Shown here in pieces: positions 19,201 through 28,391 of a stretch of 64,000 nt of DNA. Source of the DNA: Pandoraea vervacti (GTDB lineage: Bacteria > Pseudomonadota > Gammaproteobacteria > Burkholderiales > Burkholderiaceae). The notes under the pieces are model-generated. The model saw only the letters and a list, made by a program, of their open reading frames with translations, was not told the DNA's origin and did no database searches. Made by a program: the position numbers and the translations under genes. The stretch spans positions 5,518,001-5,582,000 of the forward strand of contig NZ_CP010897.2 of the NCBI RefSeq assembly GCF_000934605.2, written 5' to 3'. The number at the start of each line of letters is the position of its first letter. Positions within the stretch are counted from its first letter, which is position 1.

Positions 19201-19214
19201 TTACGTTAACGTAA
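19201..19214. promoter_or_regulatory. Perfect 14-bp palindrome resembling a LiuR (MerR-family) operator
   Basis: TTACGTTAACGTAA is fully self-complementary and lies 169 bases upstream of the acyl-CoA synthetase start. From memory it matches the operator inferred for LiuR, regulator of leucine/isovalerate and related acyl-CoA catabolism. A TTGACG hexamer directly precedes it on the plus strand, but the gene lies on the minus strand, so its position relative to the real promoter is unresolved. Confidence 0.5.
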
Positions 19215-19302
19215 TTTGAGTGACGTTTGGAGTGGGGATGGCCCTGAGTCGGGCATGTGTCGGCCATCGCATCGACACTGGTGGCGACAGGATTCTGACC
19301 GG

Positions 19303-19338
19303 GAAAACAAAAGCCCCACGCACTTGCATGCATGGGGC
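19303..19338 (-). terminator. Rho-independent terminator of the atp operon
   Basis: Read on the minus strand: a 10-bp stem GCCCCATGCA/TGCGTGGGGC (one G-T pair), a 6-base loop, then TTTTGTTTT. It begins about 100 bases after the atpC stop. Confidence 0.88.
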
Positions 19339-19439
19339 CTTCGCTGTCTCTGCACTACGACGAACGTCCGAAACGTTCATCTCGGCGAATCGTCCGACAG
19401 CGTGCGGCGCGAGGCCGTCACACGCCGTTAGCGACGACT

Positions 19440-19856
19440 TTACCGCGTCTTGCGCAGTTTCTGAATCGCAGCGATCTGTGCAATCGCTTCGGCCAGTTCG
19501 GCCTGAGCAGTTGCGTATTCGATGTTCGATTCTTTGTTCGACAATGCTTCTTCTGCACGACGCTTGGCTTCAATGGCCTTCGCTTCGTCCAGATCCTTGC
19601 CGCGGATGGCGGTGTCGGCGAGCACGGTCACCGTGCCCGGTTGCACTTCGAGAATGCCGCCTGCCACGAAGACGAAGTCCTCGTTGCCTGCCTCGTCCTC
19701 GATGCGGACCGCACCCGGCTTGATACGCGTGATCAGCGGCGTGTGGCCGGGCAAAATACCCAGCTCGCCGGCTTCGCCGGGCAGCGCCACAAAGCGCGCC
19801 TTACCCGAGAAGATTTCCTCTTCCGCGCTGACGACGTCTACGTGAATGGTTGCCAT
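19440..19856 (-). CDS. atpC: ATP synthase F1 epsilon subunit
   Basis: Central-stalk subunit that couples rotation and inhibits ATP hydrolysis. 138 residues: N-terminal beta-sandwich (IHVDVVSAEEEIFSGKARFVALPGEAGELGILPGHTPL) and C-terminal helical hairpin with a long charged helix. Last gene of the operon, about 150 bases after atpD, followed by a clear terminator. Confidence 0.97.
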   Translation of the reverse strand: MATIHVDVVSAEEEIFSGKARFVALPGEAGELGILPGHTPLITRIKPGAVRIEDEAGNEDFVFVAGGILEVQPGTVTVLADTAIRGKDLDEAKAIEAKRRAEEALSNKESNIEYATAQAELAEAIAQIAAIQKLRKTR

Positions 19857-20003
19857 AATCGCTCCCGTTGAGTGTGATGAAGCGGCAGGCGCGCCGGTCC
19901 GGACATTGCTGTCCTCGCTTCGCTACCCCGCCCCGCAACAGTCACCTGCCGGGATACGGTGGCGTCTCTCGCGAGACCCCGCCGTCGCCCGGCACTCAAC
20001 CGT

Positions 20004-21395
20004 TTACTGCATCTTCTTGGCTTTTTCGAACGCTTCGTCGATCGTGCCAACCATGTAGAACGCCTGCTCCGGCAGGTGGTCGCACTCACCGTCGACGATC
20101 ATCTTGAAGCCGCGGATCGTTTCCTTGAGCGGAACGTACTTGCCCGGCGAGCCCGTGAACACTTCTGCCACGTGGAACGGCTGCGACAGGAAACGCTGAA
20201 TCTTACGCGCGCGGGCCACGGCCAGCTTGTCGTCCGGCGACAGTTCGTCCATGCCCAGAATGGCGATGATGTCGCGCAGTTCCTTGTAACGCTGCAGCGT
20301 CGATTGCACGCGACGGGTCACCGTGTAGTGCTCTTCGCCAATCACGTTCGGGTCGATCTGACGCGAGGTCGAGTCGAGCGGGTCGACTGCCGGGTAGATA
20401 CCCAGCGAGGCGATGTCACGCGACAGAACGACGGTGGCGTCCAAGTGACCGAAGGTGGTGGCCGGCGACGGGTCGGTCAAGTCATCGGCAGGCACGTACA
20501 CGGCTTGCACCGACGTGATCGAGCCGGTCTTGGTCGACGTAATACGCTCTTGCAGCTTACCCATTTCTTCAGCCAGCGTCGGCTGATAGCCCACGGCCGA
20601 CGGCATACGGCCGAGCAGTGCCGACACTTCGGTGCCGGCCAGCGTGAAACGGTAGATGTTGTCCACGAAGAACAGCACGTCGCGACCTTCGTCACGGAAG
20701 TGCTCTGCCATCGTCAGACCGGTCAGCGCGACGCGCAGACGGTTGCCCGGCGGCTCGTTCATCTGGCCATACACCAGAGCAACCTTGTCCAGAACGTTCG
20801 AGTCCTTCATTTCGTGGTAGAAGTCGTTCCCTTCACGGGTACGCTCGCCCACGCCGGCAAACACCGAATAACCGCCGTGTTCCTTGGCGATGTTATTGAT
20901 GAGTTCCATCATGTTCACGGTCTTGCCCACGCCGGCGCCACCGAACAGACCCACCTTGCCGCCCTTGGCGAACGGGCAGATCAGATCGATAACCTTGATA
21001 CCGGTTTCGAGCAGTTCCGTCGACGGCGACAGCTCGTCGAATGCCGGCGCCTTCTGGTGGATCGAACGGGTGTGATCCTTGGCGATCGGGCCGGCTTCGT
21101 CGATCGGACGACCCAGCACGTCCATGATGCGGCCCAGCGTCGGCTTACCGACCGGCACCGTGATCGGCAGACCGGAGTTTTGCACCGTCATCCCGCGGCG
21201 CAGGCCTTCGGAGGAACCCAGACAGATGGTACGGACAACGCCGTCGCCCAGCTGCTGCTGGACTTCGAGGGTCAGTTCCGAACCTTCCATGGTGAGCGCG
21301 TCGTAGATCTTCGGCATGCTGTCGCGCGGGAATTCCACGTCGATAACGGCGCCGATGCACTGTACGATTTTGCCTTCAATCAAAGCAGTACTCAT
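20004..21395 (-). CDS. atpD: ATP synthase F1 beta subunit (catalytic)
   Basis: Catalytic nucleotide-binding subunit. 463 residues with the P-loop GGAGVGKT, the Walker B region (DVLFFVDNIYRFT), the catalytic Glu/Arg context GERTREGNDFY, and the DELSEED-equivalent DELSPDD segment (ILGMDELSPDDKLAV). Normal length for the family. Confidence 0.98.
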   Translation of the reverse strand: MSTALIEGKIVQCIGAVIDVEFPRDSMPKIYDALTMEGSELTLEVQQQLGDGVVRTICLGSSEGLRRGMTVQNSGLPITVPVGKPTLGRIMDVLGRPIDEAGPIAKDHTRSIHQKAPAFDELSPSTELLETGIKVIDLICPFAKGGKVGLFGGAGVGKTVNMMELINNIAKEHGGYSVFAGVGERTREGNDFYHEMKDSNVLDKVALVYGQMNEPPGNRLRVALTGLTMAEHFRDEGRDVLFFVDNIYRFTLAGTEVSALLGRMPSAVGYQPTLAEEMGKLQERITSTKTGSITSVQAVYVPADDLTDPSPATTFGHLDATVVLSRDIASLGIYPAVDPLDSTSRQIDPNVIGEEHYTVTRRVQSTLQRYKELRDIIAILGMDELSPDDKLAVARARKIQRFLSQPFHVAEVFTGSPGKYVPLKETIRGFKMIVDGECDHLPEQAFYMVGTIDEAFEKAKKMQ

Positions 21396-21456
21396 CGCTT
21401 TTCCTTTAGATACTCAAATTCATTTCGCCTTACGGCGCATCGGCCCGTGCCACCGC

Positions 21457-22344
21457 TTACACTGCGGCGGCGCCACCCACGATTTCGGACAGTTCCTTCG
21501 TAATCGCTGCTTGACGGCCCTTGTTGTAGACCATCTGCAATTCACCGATCACGGTCTTTGCATTATCCGAAGCGGCCTTCATGGCCACCATGCGGGCGGA
21601 CTGTTCCGACGCCATGTTCTCTGCGACTGCCTGATACACGACAGCTTCGACATAACGCACCAGCAGGGCATCGACGACCGTCTTCGCATCCGGTTCGTAG
21701 ATGTAGTCCCACGAATGCTGTGCCGGCACCGCGCTCGCGTCTTCCGATTCGCCTTCCAGCTTCTCGGGCAGCGGCAGCAGTTGCTCCACCACGGCTTCCT
21801 GCTTCATCGTGTTGACGAAGCGGTTGTAAGCCAGGTACACGGCATCGAGCTTGCCTTCGGCATACGCGTCGAGCTGCAACTTCACAGCGCCGATCAGCTT
21901 GTCGAGGTGCGGGGTGTCGCCCAGTTGCACAACGTGCGAAACCACCTTCGCGCCGATACGGTTCAGGAAGCCAAAGCCCTTGCCGCCAATCGCGGTGGCC
22001 TCGATCTTCAGGCCCTGAGCTTCGATTTCCTTGAGCTTGGTCACCACGGCACGCAGCACGTTGGTGTTCAAGCCGCCGCACAGGCCCTTGTCCGTCGTCA
22101 CCACGATGATGCCGGCCGCCTTTGCGTCGGCATGCTTCACCATGAACGGGTGGTGGTATTCCGGATTCGCCTGGCCCATATGCGCGGCGATCTGGCGCAC
22201 CTTGTCAGCGTACGGCCGGGCATGACGCATGCGTTCCTGCGCCTTGCGCATCTTCGACGCGGCCACCATTTCCATGGCCTTGGTGATCTTGCGCGTGTTT
22301 TGCACGCTCTTGATCTTGCCGCGAATTTCCTTCATTCCAGCCAT
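21457..22344 (-). CDS. atpG: ATP synthase F1 gamma subunit
   Basis: Rotating central shaft. 295 residues; N-terminal helix (MKEIRGKIKSVQNTRKITKAMEMVAASKMRKAQ) and C-terminal helix (NAKTVIGELQMVYNKGRQAAITKELSEIVGGA) that form the coiled coil are both intact. It lies between atpA and atpD in the standard order. Confidence 0.98.
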   Translation of the reverse strand: MAGMKEIRGKIKSVQNTRKITKAMEMVAASKMRKAQERMRHARPYADKVRQIAAHMGQANPEYHHPFMVKHADAKAAGIIVVTTDKGLCGGLNTNVLRAVVTKLKEIEAQGLKIEATAIGGKGFGFLNRIGAKVVSHVVQLGDTPHLDKLIGAVKLQLDAYAEGKLDAVYLAYNRFVNTMKQEAVVEQLLPLPEKLEGESEDASAVPAQHSWDYIYEPDAKTVVDALLVRYVEAVVYQAVAENMASEQSARMVAMKAASDNAKTVIGELQMVYNKGRQAAITKELSEIVGGAAAV

Positions 22345-22432
22345 TGCTTACTCCTTGTCTCGGCGCGACATTCGTTGCTGCCTGAATATCGCGCCTTCCC
22401 GGGTCCGTTGAATAGTTACCGATTCAACCGGA

Positions 22433-23974
22433 TTAGTAAGCGCCGGTCTTCTTGAAGTCCTTGACCGCAGCGTGCAAGGCAGCTTCGTCGTCCTTCGAGA
22501 GATCTTTGGTCTCTTCGATACGGCCGATGAGTGCGCCGTGGCTGGTCTTCAGAACTTCGCGCAGACCCTTTTCGAACGGCAGCACCTGAGCGATTTCGAG
22601 ATCGTCCAGATAGCCGTTGTTGGCGGCGAACAGCGAAACGGCCAGCTCCCACACTTGCAGCGGCGCGAATTGCGGCTGCTTGAGCAGTTCCGTCACGCGG
22701 CGACCGCGCTCGAGCTGCTTGCGGGTTGCTTCGTCCAGATCCGAGGCGAACTGCGCGAACGCAGCGAGCTCACGGTACTGTGCGAGGTCGGTACGAATAC
22801 CGCCCGACAGCTTCTTGATGACCTTCGTCTGCGCTGCACCACCCACGCGCGACACCGAAATACCGGCGTTGATTGCGGGGCGGATACCTGCGTTGAACAG
22901 GTCGGTTTCCAGGAAGATCTGGCCGTCGGTAATCGAGATCACGTTCGTCGGAACGAATGCGGTCACGTCACCGGCTTGCGTTTCAATGATCGGCAGTGCC
23001 GTCAGCGAGCCGCTCTGGCCCTTGACAGCGCCGTTGGTGAACTTCTCGACGTACTCTTCCGAGACGCGTGCGGCACGCTCGAGCAGACGCGAGTGCAGAT
23101 AGAACACGTCACCCGGGTAAGCTTCACGGCCCGGCGGGCGGCGCAGCAGCAGCGAGATCTGACGATAGGCCCAGGCTTGCTTGGTCAAGTCGTCGTAAAT
23201 GATCAGCGCGTCTTCGCCACGATCGCGGAAGTATTCGCCCATCGTGCAACCGGAGTACGGTGCGATGAACTGCATGGCGGCCGAGTCCGAAGCGGTGGCG
23301 GTCACGATGATCGTGTATTCCATCGCGCCGTGCTCTTCGAGCTTGCGCACCACGTTCATGATCGACGAAGCCTTCTGGCCGATCGCGACGTAGACGCAGG
23401 TCACGCCCTTGCCCTTCTGCGAAATGATCGTGTCGATGGCCACAGCGGTCTTACCCGTCTGACGGTCACCAATGATGAGCTCACGCTGGCCGCGGCCGAT
23501 CGGCACCATGGCGTCGATAGCCTTCGTACCGGTTTGCAGCGGTTGCGACACCGACTTACGCCAGATCACGCCCGGGGCGATCTTTTCGATGGCGTCGGTT
23601 TCCTTCGCGTTGATCGGACCCTTGCCGTCGATCGGCTGGCCCAGTGCATCAACGACACGGCCCTTCAGTTCCGGGCCGACCGGCACTTCCAGAATGCGGC
23701 CCGTGCACTTGACGGTATCGCCTTCCGAGATGTGCTCGTACTCGCCCAGAATCACGGCGCCGACGGAGTCGCGCTCGAGGTTCAGTGCCAGACCAAACGT
23801 GTTGCCCGGGAATTCGAGCATTTCGCCCTGCATCACGTCCGACAGACCGTGAATGCGGCAGATGCCGTCAGTCACCGAGATCACGGTGCCTTCGTTACGG
23901 ACTTCGGCGCCGCTATCGAGACCTTGAATCCGGCTCTTGATCAGTTCGCTGATTTCAGAGGGATTGAGTTGCAT
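22433..23974 (-). CDS. atpA: ATP synthase F1 alpha subunit
   Basis: Non-catalytic nucleotide-binding subunit. 513 residues with P-loop GDRQTGKT, the arginine-finger context PAINAGISVSRVGGAAQ, and the N-terminal delta-binding segment MQLNPSEISELIKSRI. Normal length. Confidence 0.98.
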   Translation of the reverse strand: MQLNPSEISELIKSRIQGLDSGAEVRNEGTVISVTDGICRIHGLSDVMQGEMLEFPGNTFGLALNLERDSVGAVILGEYEHISEGDTVKCTGRILEVPVGPELKGRVVDALGQPIDGKGPINAKETDAIEKIAPGVIWRKSVSQPLQTGTKAIDAMVPIGRGQRELIIGDRQTGKTAVAIDTIISQKGKGVTCVYVAIGQKASSIMNVVRKLEEHGAMEYTIIVTATASDSAAMQFIAPYSGCTMGEYFRDRGEDALIIYDDLTKQAWAYRQISLLLRRPPGREAYPGDVFYLHSRLLERAARVSEEYVEKFTNGAVKGQSGSLTALPIIETQAGDVTAFVPTNVISITDGQIFLETDLFNAGIRPAINAGISVSRVGGAAQTKVIKKLSGGIRTDLAQYRELAAFAQFASDLDEATRKQLERGRRVTELLKQPQFAPLQVWELAVSLFAANNGYLDDLEIAQVLPFEKGLREVLKTSHGALIGRIEETKDLSKDDEAALHAAVKDFKKTGAY

Positions 23975-24024
23975 ATGTGCTCCTGATATTCAATTCTTGC
24001 CGTCGCAGGCGTTTCGCGCCGGCC

Positions 24025-24555
24025 TCAGGCCGTCAGCGACGTCCGCATAGCCGCCAGGCGGGCGCGCACCGAAGTGTCCAGCACCTCGTCGCCAACCACC
24101 ACACGCACGCCGCCGATGAGCGACGGATCTACCGTCACGCTCGGGTTGAGCTTGCAGCCGAACTTGTGCTCGAGGCCCTTGACCAGCGAGGTCAATTGCT
24201 CGCCTTCGAGCGGGAAGGCGCTTTCGATCGTGGCGTCTGCCGAACCGGCAGCAGCGTTCTTCAACGCTTCGAACTGTTCGGCGATCTCCGGCATGGCAGC
24301 CAGACGGCCGTTCTCGACCACAGCGGCGACGAAGTTGCGCACTTCGGCGTCGGTCGATTTCACGGCAGCGGTCAGCACGTCGACGACTTGCGACGGGGCG
24401 ACCTTCGGATCGTCGGCCAGATTGGCCACTTCGGGCAGCGCTGCCACTTGCGCCAGTTCGCGCACGAGCTGCGACCAGCGATTCAGATCGCCGGACTTGG
24501 CCACGCGAAACAACGCTTCGGCATACGGACGAGCGATGGTAGCGAGTTCGGCCAT
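24025..24555 (-). CDS. atpH: ATP synthase F1 delta subunit
   Basis: Peripheral-stalk cap that joins F1 to subunit b. 176 residues: N-terminal helical bundle (ATIARPYAEALFRVA) and the conserved C-terminal stretch LIGGVRVVVGDEVLDTSVRARLAAM. It starts two bases after the atpF stop, so the two are translationally linked. Confidence 0.97.
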   Translation of the reverse strand: MAELATIARPYAEALFRVAKSGDLNRWSQLVRELAQVAALPEVANLADDPKVAPSQVVDVLTAAVKSTDAEVRNFVAAVVENGRLAAMPEIAEQFEALKNAAAGSADATIESAFPLEGEQLTSLVKGLEHKFGCKLNPSVTVDPSLIGGVRVVVGDEVLDTSVRARLAAMRTSLTA

Positions 24556-24557
24556 GA

Positions 24558-25028
24558 TCAGAGCTCTGCCTTGAGTTGGTTCAGCAGGTCGGCGTGGGCC
24601 TTGGCGTCGATTTCACGCTTCAGGATCTGCTCGGCACCCTTCACTGCCAGACCAGCCACGTCTTCGCGCAGCGATTCACGGACCTTGACGGCCTGATTCT
24701 CGGCTTCTGCCTTGGCATTGGCGATGATACGAGCCGCTTCGGCTTGCGCCTGCGTCTTGATCTCTTCGGCCACGGCCAGTGCACGCTTCTCGGCGTCGGC
24801 AATACGCTTCGCGCCTTCGTCGCGGGCTTCCGCGAGGGCTTGCGTGGAGCGCTTGTTGGCGGCTTCGAGTTCGGCCTTGCCCTTATCGGCAGCAGCCAGA
24901 CCGTCAGCGATTTTCTTCGCGCGTTCGTCGATAGCCTTGATCAGCGGCGGCCACACGAACTTCATCGTGAACCATGCCAGGATCAGAAACACGACGGTTT
25001 GCGCGAACAGAGTTGCGTTTATGTTCAC
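24558..25028 (-). CDS. atpF: ATP synthase Fo subunit b
   Basis: Peripheral stalk. 156 residues: an N-terminal membrane helix (LFAQTVVFLILAWFTMKFVWPPL), then a long charged coiled coil rich in Ala, Lys and Glu, as expected for the b dimer. Confidence 0.97.
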   Translation of the reverse strand: MNINATLFAQTVVFLILAWFTMKFVWPPLIKAIDERAKKIADGLAAADKGKAELEAANKRSTQALAEARDEGAKRIADAEKRALAVAEEIKTQAQAEAARIIANAKAEAENQAVKVRESLREDVAGLAVKGAEQILKREIDAKAHADLLNQLKAEL

Positions 25029-25153
25029 GGTGTTTCCTTTCGGTGATGCGAGTCGATTGGCAAAACAGCGCGCCCCATTGTGCCAGCTGGCTTGGGCGCG
25101 CCGTTCATGTCCAGTGGGTCGCGCATGTCATTGCGCAACCGGCCGAAAGAAAC

Positions 25154-25420
25154 TTAGGCGAGGCGCGACAGCAGCGGGTTCGCGAAGGCGAACAGCATGG
25201 CAACGCCCACACCGATCAGGAATGCAGCGTCGATCAGGCCGGCCAGCAGGAACATCTTCGTTTGCAGCGGGTTCATCAGCTCGGGCTGACGGGCGCACGC
25301 TTCGATGTACTTACCGCCCATCAGCGCGATACCCAGACAGGCGCCGATAGCACCCAGACCGATGATGATGCCGATAGCAATGGCGGTCAGACCCTGGATG
25401 TTGGCGATGAAAGCTTGCAT
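25154..25420 (-). CDS. atpE: ATP synthase Fo subunit c
   Basis: Proton-carrying ring subunit. 88 residues forming two hydrophobic helices joined by the polar loop RQPE at 44-47. The ion-binding carboxylate is D64 (LLAGLIDAAFLIG). The absence of the Na+-type glutamine/glutamate signature points to proton coupling. Confidence 0.97.
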   Translation of the reverse strand: MQAFIANIQGLTAIAIGIIIGLGAIGACLGIALMGGKYIEACARQPELMNPLQTKMFLLAGLIDAAFLIGVGVAMLFAFANPLLSRLA

Positions 25421-25502
25421 GATTACTCCTTTTGGTTAGAGACTTGAAACTTTAAATTTGAAAAACTGAAAAACCGAAAAACGTTGCTTCCGCGACAACC
25501 GA

Positions 25503-26384
25503 TCAGTGATGGTCGTGCGCCTGGCCGATATACACCAGCGTCAGCATCATCATGATGAACGCCTGGAGCAGCACGATCAGGATGTGGAAAATCGCCCATG
25601 CGGTGCCGGCAATGACGTGGCCGACAAAACCCAGCACCGACGCATCTGCGCCAAAGCTCCAGATACCGCCCAGCAAGGCGATCAACAGGAACACCAGTTC
25701 GCCGGCGTACATATTGCCGAACAGTCGCATACCGAGCGACACGGTCTTGGCACAGAATTCGATGATGTTGAGCAGCAGGTTCGGGATCCACAGCAGGAAG
25801 TGGTTGCCGAACGGTGCGGTGAACAGCTCGTGCATGAAGCCGCCCGTGCCCTTGATCTTGAAGCTGTAGAACAGCATCAGAATGAGCACGCCGACGGAGA
25901 TACCGAGCGTGCCGTTAAGGTCGGCCGTCGGCACAATGCGGTGATGCGTGATGATGGAACCCAGACCCACCCATTCGATCACCTTCGACGGCAGATCGAC
26001 CGGCAGCAAGTCCAGCGAGTTCATCAGCGTGACCCAGACGAAAACGGTCAGCGCCAGCGGGGCGATGAAAGCGCGATTGCCGTGCACGATGCTCTTCGAC
26101 TGGTCTTCGACCATTTCCACGAGCATTTCGACCGCTGCCTGAAAACGGCCCGGCACGCCTGCGGTGGCCTTACGTGCCGCCATCCACAGAATGAAGCAGC
26201 CCAGAACGCCCATCGCGACCGACCAGAACATCGTGTCCCAGTTGATGATCGAGAAATCGACGATGCTGGTCTGCGTCGAGCTCGCGAGGTTTTGCAGGTG
26301 GTGCGAAATGTACTCCGACGGGTTCGGAGCGTGGCCGGCTTCTACTGACATAGCGATCAAACACCCAATTATGAAAATCCGCAC
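25503..26384 (-). CDS. atpB: ATP synthase Fo subunit a
   Basis: Membrane subunit forming the proton half-channels. 293 residues with five or six membrane helices; the essential arginine lies in SLGMRLFGNMYAGELVF, and the last helices carry conserved polar residues (QAFIMMMLTLVYIGQAHD). Normal length for betaproteobacteria. Confidence 0.97.
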   Translation of the reverse strand: MRIFIIGCLIAMSVEAGHAPNPSEYISHHLQNLASSTQTSIVDFSIINWDTMFWSVAMGVLGCFILWMAARKATAGVPGRFQAAVEMLVEMVEDQSKSIVHGNRAFIAPLALTVFVWVTLMNSLDLLPVDLPSKVIEWVGLGSIITHHRIVPTADLNGTLGISVGVLILMLFYSFKIKGTGGFMHELFTAPFGNHFLLWIPNLLLNIIEFCAKTVSLGMRLFGNMYAGELVFLLIALLGGIWSFGADASVLGFVGHVIAGTAWAIFHILIVLLQAFIMMMLTLVYIGQAHDHH

Positions 26385-26420
26385 ACGGTAGCGTGTCGAC
26401 GCGTGAGCGGTTTTCCACCG

Positions 26421-26927
26421 CTACTTCAGTGCCATCGCAAGCCAATAGACTTTGAGCGTGAGCACGAAGGTGATCAGAAGCGCGATCCAGTGAACTCCTG
26501 GAAATCCGTACGCCACCGCCACCAATAACGCAATCGTCGTTGCTACCTTGATCGCCTCTCCCGTCACCAACGAACCGACGGAGACACGATCACCTGAAAT
26601 TCTTAGCCGAAGCGCAAACAGCGCGCCCGGGATCCAACCGATCATTCCACCCAGCCATGCAGACAACGCCGCGTCTCGTGGCGATGCCGACAGTAGCCAC
26701 CAGGCCAGCGTCGCTACCAGCGACAGCAGTACCTGGGCTCCCACCACCCTGAATGGAGTCACACTTGACGCGCGCCCCACATCGGGACCGAACAGGCGCT
26801 CAGCCTGCGCACGCGTGAGTGGAACGATAGGTTTTTCCTGCTCCTGCTCGTCGTCCCAAGCCTCGTATGCTGCACGTGCCGGCGCTTGCGGTTCGGGTTC
26901 GAAGTTCGACCGTGATTTCTCGGTCAT
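26421..26927 (-). CDS. atpI: AtpI, ATP synthase assembly/ion-related membrane protein
   Basis: 168 residues: a charged N-terminal segment of about 60 (with the LTRAQAERLFGPDV motif), then four hydrophobic helices. It sits first in the operon, directly before atpB, the classic atpI place. In other species AtpI helps c-ring assembly or magnesium supply; the sequence is poorly conserved and the call relies on position and topology. Confidence 0.88.
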   Translation of the reverse strand: MTEKSRSNFEPEPQAPARAAYEAWDDEQEQEKPIVPLTRAQAERLFGPDVGRASSVTPFRVVGAQVLLSLVATLAWWLLSASPRDAALSAWLGGMIGWIPGALFALRLRISGDRVSVGSLVTGEAIKVATTIALLVAVAYGFPGVHWIALLITFVLTLKVYWLAMALK

Positions 26928-27170
26928 CTCGCAGCCTCCCCGCCCGACTCGTACAAACGAATGGGCTCTTCAAGCAGTTAAACCCGCGAGATTTTACGGG
27001 AAATTACGAAGGCCAGTCAATCTAAACGCGCAACAAATTCGCCGAAACTGCACAGTGCATGCTTCGATTTGGCGCCAACTCTCACGGAGTGCAATTTCCC
27101 TCATGGTGCAGCGCGACATTACGCGCAAACGCCGCACATTCCCCGCAGCAGGCCTGCGTTCCGTGCGCGT

Positions 27171-28367
27171 TCAGACCCATTTCAGTGCAATGAACCCGAT
27201 TAGCAGTGCCATCAGATAAAACGGGACGGAAAGGTAATGAAAGCGCCACCAGATTCGCTCGGATTTCGCCATGCGCAACGCGATCAGGTTGGCCAGCGAC
27301 CCGACGGCCAGTCCGAAACCCCCGACCGCAACGCCAAGGGCGAGCGCCGGCCAGTTCTGCGAGTACTCCGCGAGCAGAATCGCAGCCGGAACATTACTGA
27401 TGAATTGTGACAAGACCGCCGCCCCACCGTAGGCCATCGGTCCTTGCGAGAAATCGAAGTGCCCGAGCGCGGCACGAACTTCCGTCAGTCCGGCCACGCC
27501 GCGCAACACGACGAACATCAGCACGAAGATCGCGAGCAACAGCCAGTCGATGCCGAGCACGGCATTGCGCCGCGCAACGATCAGCACGGCGGCTACGCCG
27601 GCGCACGCCCAGGCGGCGAAGCCGTGATCGGCCAGCGTCACGAAAACGACGAACAGCGCCAGTGAAATCCAAAGCAGCGGCCAGCGCACGTCATGTTTCG
27701 GCCCCTGTCGCTGAAAATGCAATGTTCGCGAATCGAATGCGAACGCACACACTGCGAGCAGCATCGCCATGAGCGCGAGGGTGATGGGCGTCATCATGAG
27801 AACGTAGGCGCCGAAGCCCATGCCGCTTTGCTGCCAGAGGAAGAGGTTCTGGGGATTGCCGAGCGGGGTGAGACTCGAGCCGGCGTTGACGGCCAGCGCA
27901 AGAAAGATGATGAGGCGCTCGATGCGGACCGGCGCGATGCGTGCGAGCGACTGCGCGAGTGGAACGACCGCGAACAGCGCCACGTCGTTGGTCAGCAGCG
28001 TGGAAAGCGCCGCGGCGAACGTCACCATCAGCAAGGCGAGGCGGCGCTCGGTGCGAAACGCGCGAAGCAAGCGTTGCGCGAGCCAATCGAGAAAACCGCT
28101 CTGATCGATGGCGCGCGTGAGCATGAGCAAACCTGCGAGCGTGAGGATCGTGTGCCGATCAATGCGCGTGAACAGTTCGCCAAGGCTCGCGGGTTTCGCA
28201 ATCTGCAGTATGACGAACACCGCGAGCAAAATGAGCAACACGCGATCGCCGCGCACGCGCTCGTAGGTCACATGCAACGCACGCACGGCGCGCGACGCGA
28301 CGCTCGCGCGAGACGTCGTTTTCGTGGGGCCTGAACTTTCCACCGGATCACCGGCCGGATGGCTCAC
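27171..28367 (-). CDS. Anion/SLC13- or ArsB-type inner-membrane permease
   Basis: 398 residues with about 11 hydrophobic segments. The repeated IT-superfamily signatures are visible: TNDVALFAVVPLA with NAGSSLTPLGNPQNLFLW in the first half and ISNVPAAILLAEYSQNW with ALGVAVGGFGLAVGSLANLIAL in the second. Such proteins carry dicarboxylates, citrate, arsenite or sodium/proton; the substrate is not predictable. It starts 24 bases after the parB stop and may be read from the parAB promoter. Confidence 0.75.
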   Translation of the reverse strand: MSHPAGDPVESSGPTKTTSRASVASRAVRALHVTYERVRGDRVLLILLAVFVILQIAKPASLGELFTRIDRHTILTLAGLLMLTRAIDQSGFLDWLAQRLLRAFRTERRLALLMVTFAAALSTLLTNDVALFAVVPLAQSLARIAPVRIERLIIFLALAVNAGSSLTPLGNPQNLFLWQQSGMGFGAYVLMMTPITLALMAMLLAVCAFAFDSRTLHFQRQGPKHDVRWPLLWISLALFVVFVTLADHGFAAWACAGVAAVLIVARRNAVLGIDWLLLAIFVLMFVVLRGVAGLTEVRAALGHFDFSQGPMAYGGAAVLSQFISNVPAAILLAEYSQNWPALALGVAVGGFGLAVGSLANLIALRMAKSERIWWRFHYLSVPFYLMALLIGFIALKWV

Positions 28368-28391
28368 GACAGTATCATCAGGACGCCGAAA

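Larger units (their letters stand above)
19033..19439. other. Gap between acyl-CoA synthetase and atpC
   Basis: 407 bases without a convincing gene. It holds the acyl-CoA synthetase promoter region, the palindrome at 19201-19214 and the atp operon terminator at 19303-19338. Confidence 0.6.

Noticed and set aside
19959..21503. A 514-codon plus-strand frame opposite atpD
   Set aside because: Antisense shadow of the ATP synthase beta subunit; no motif.
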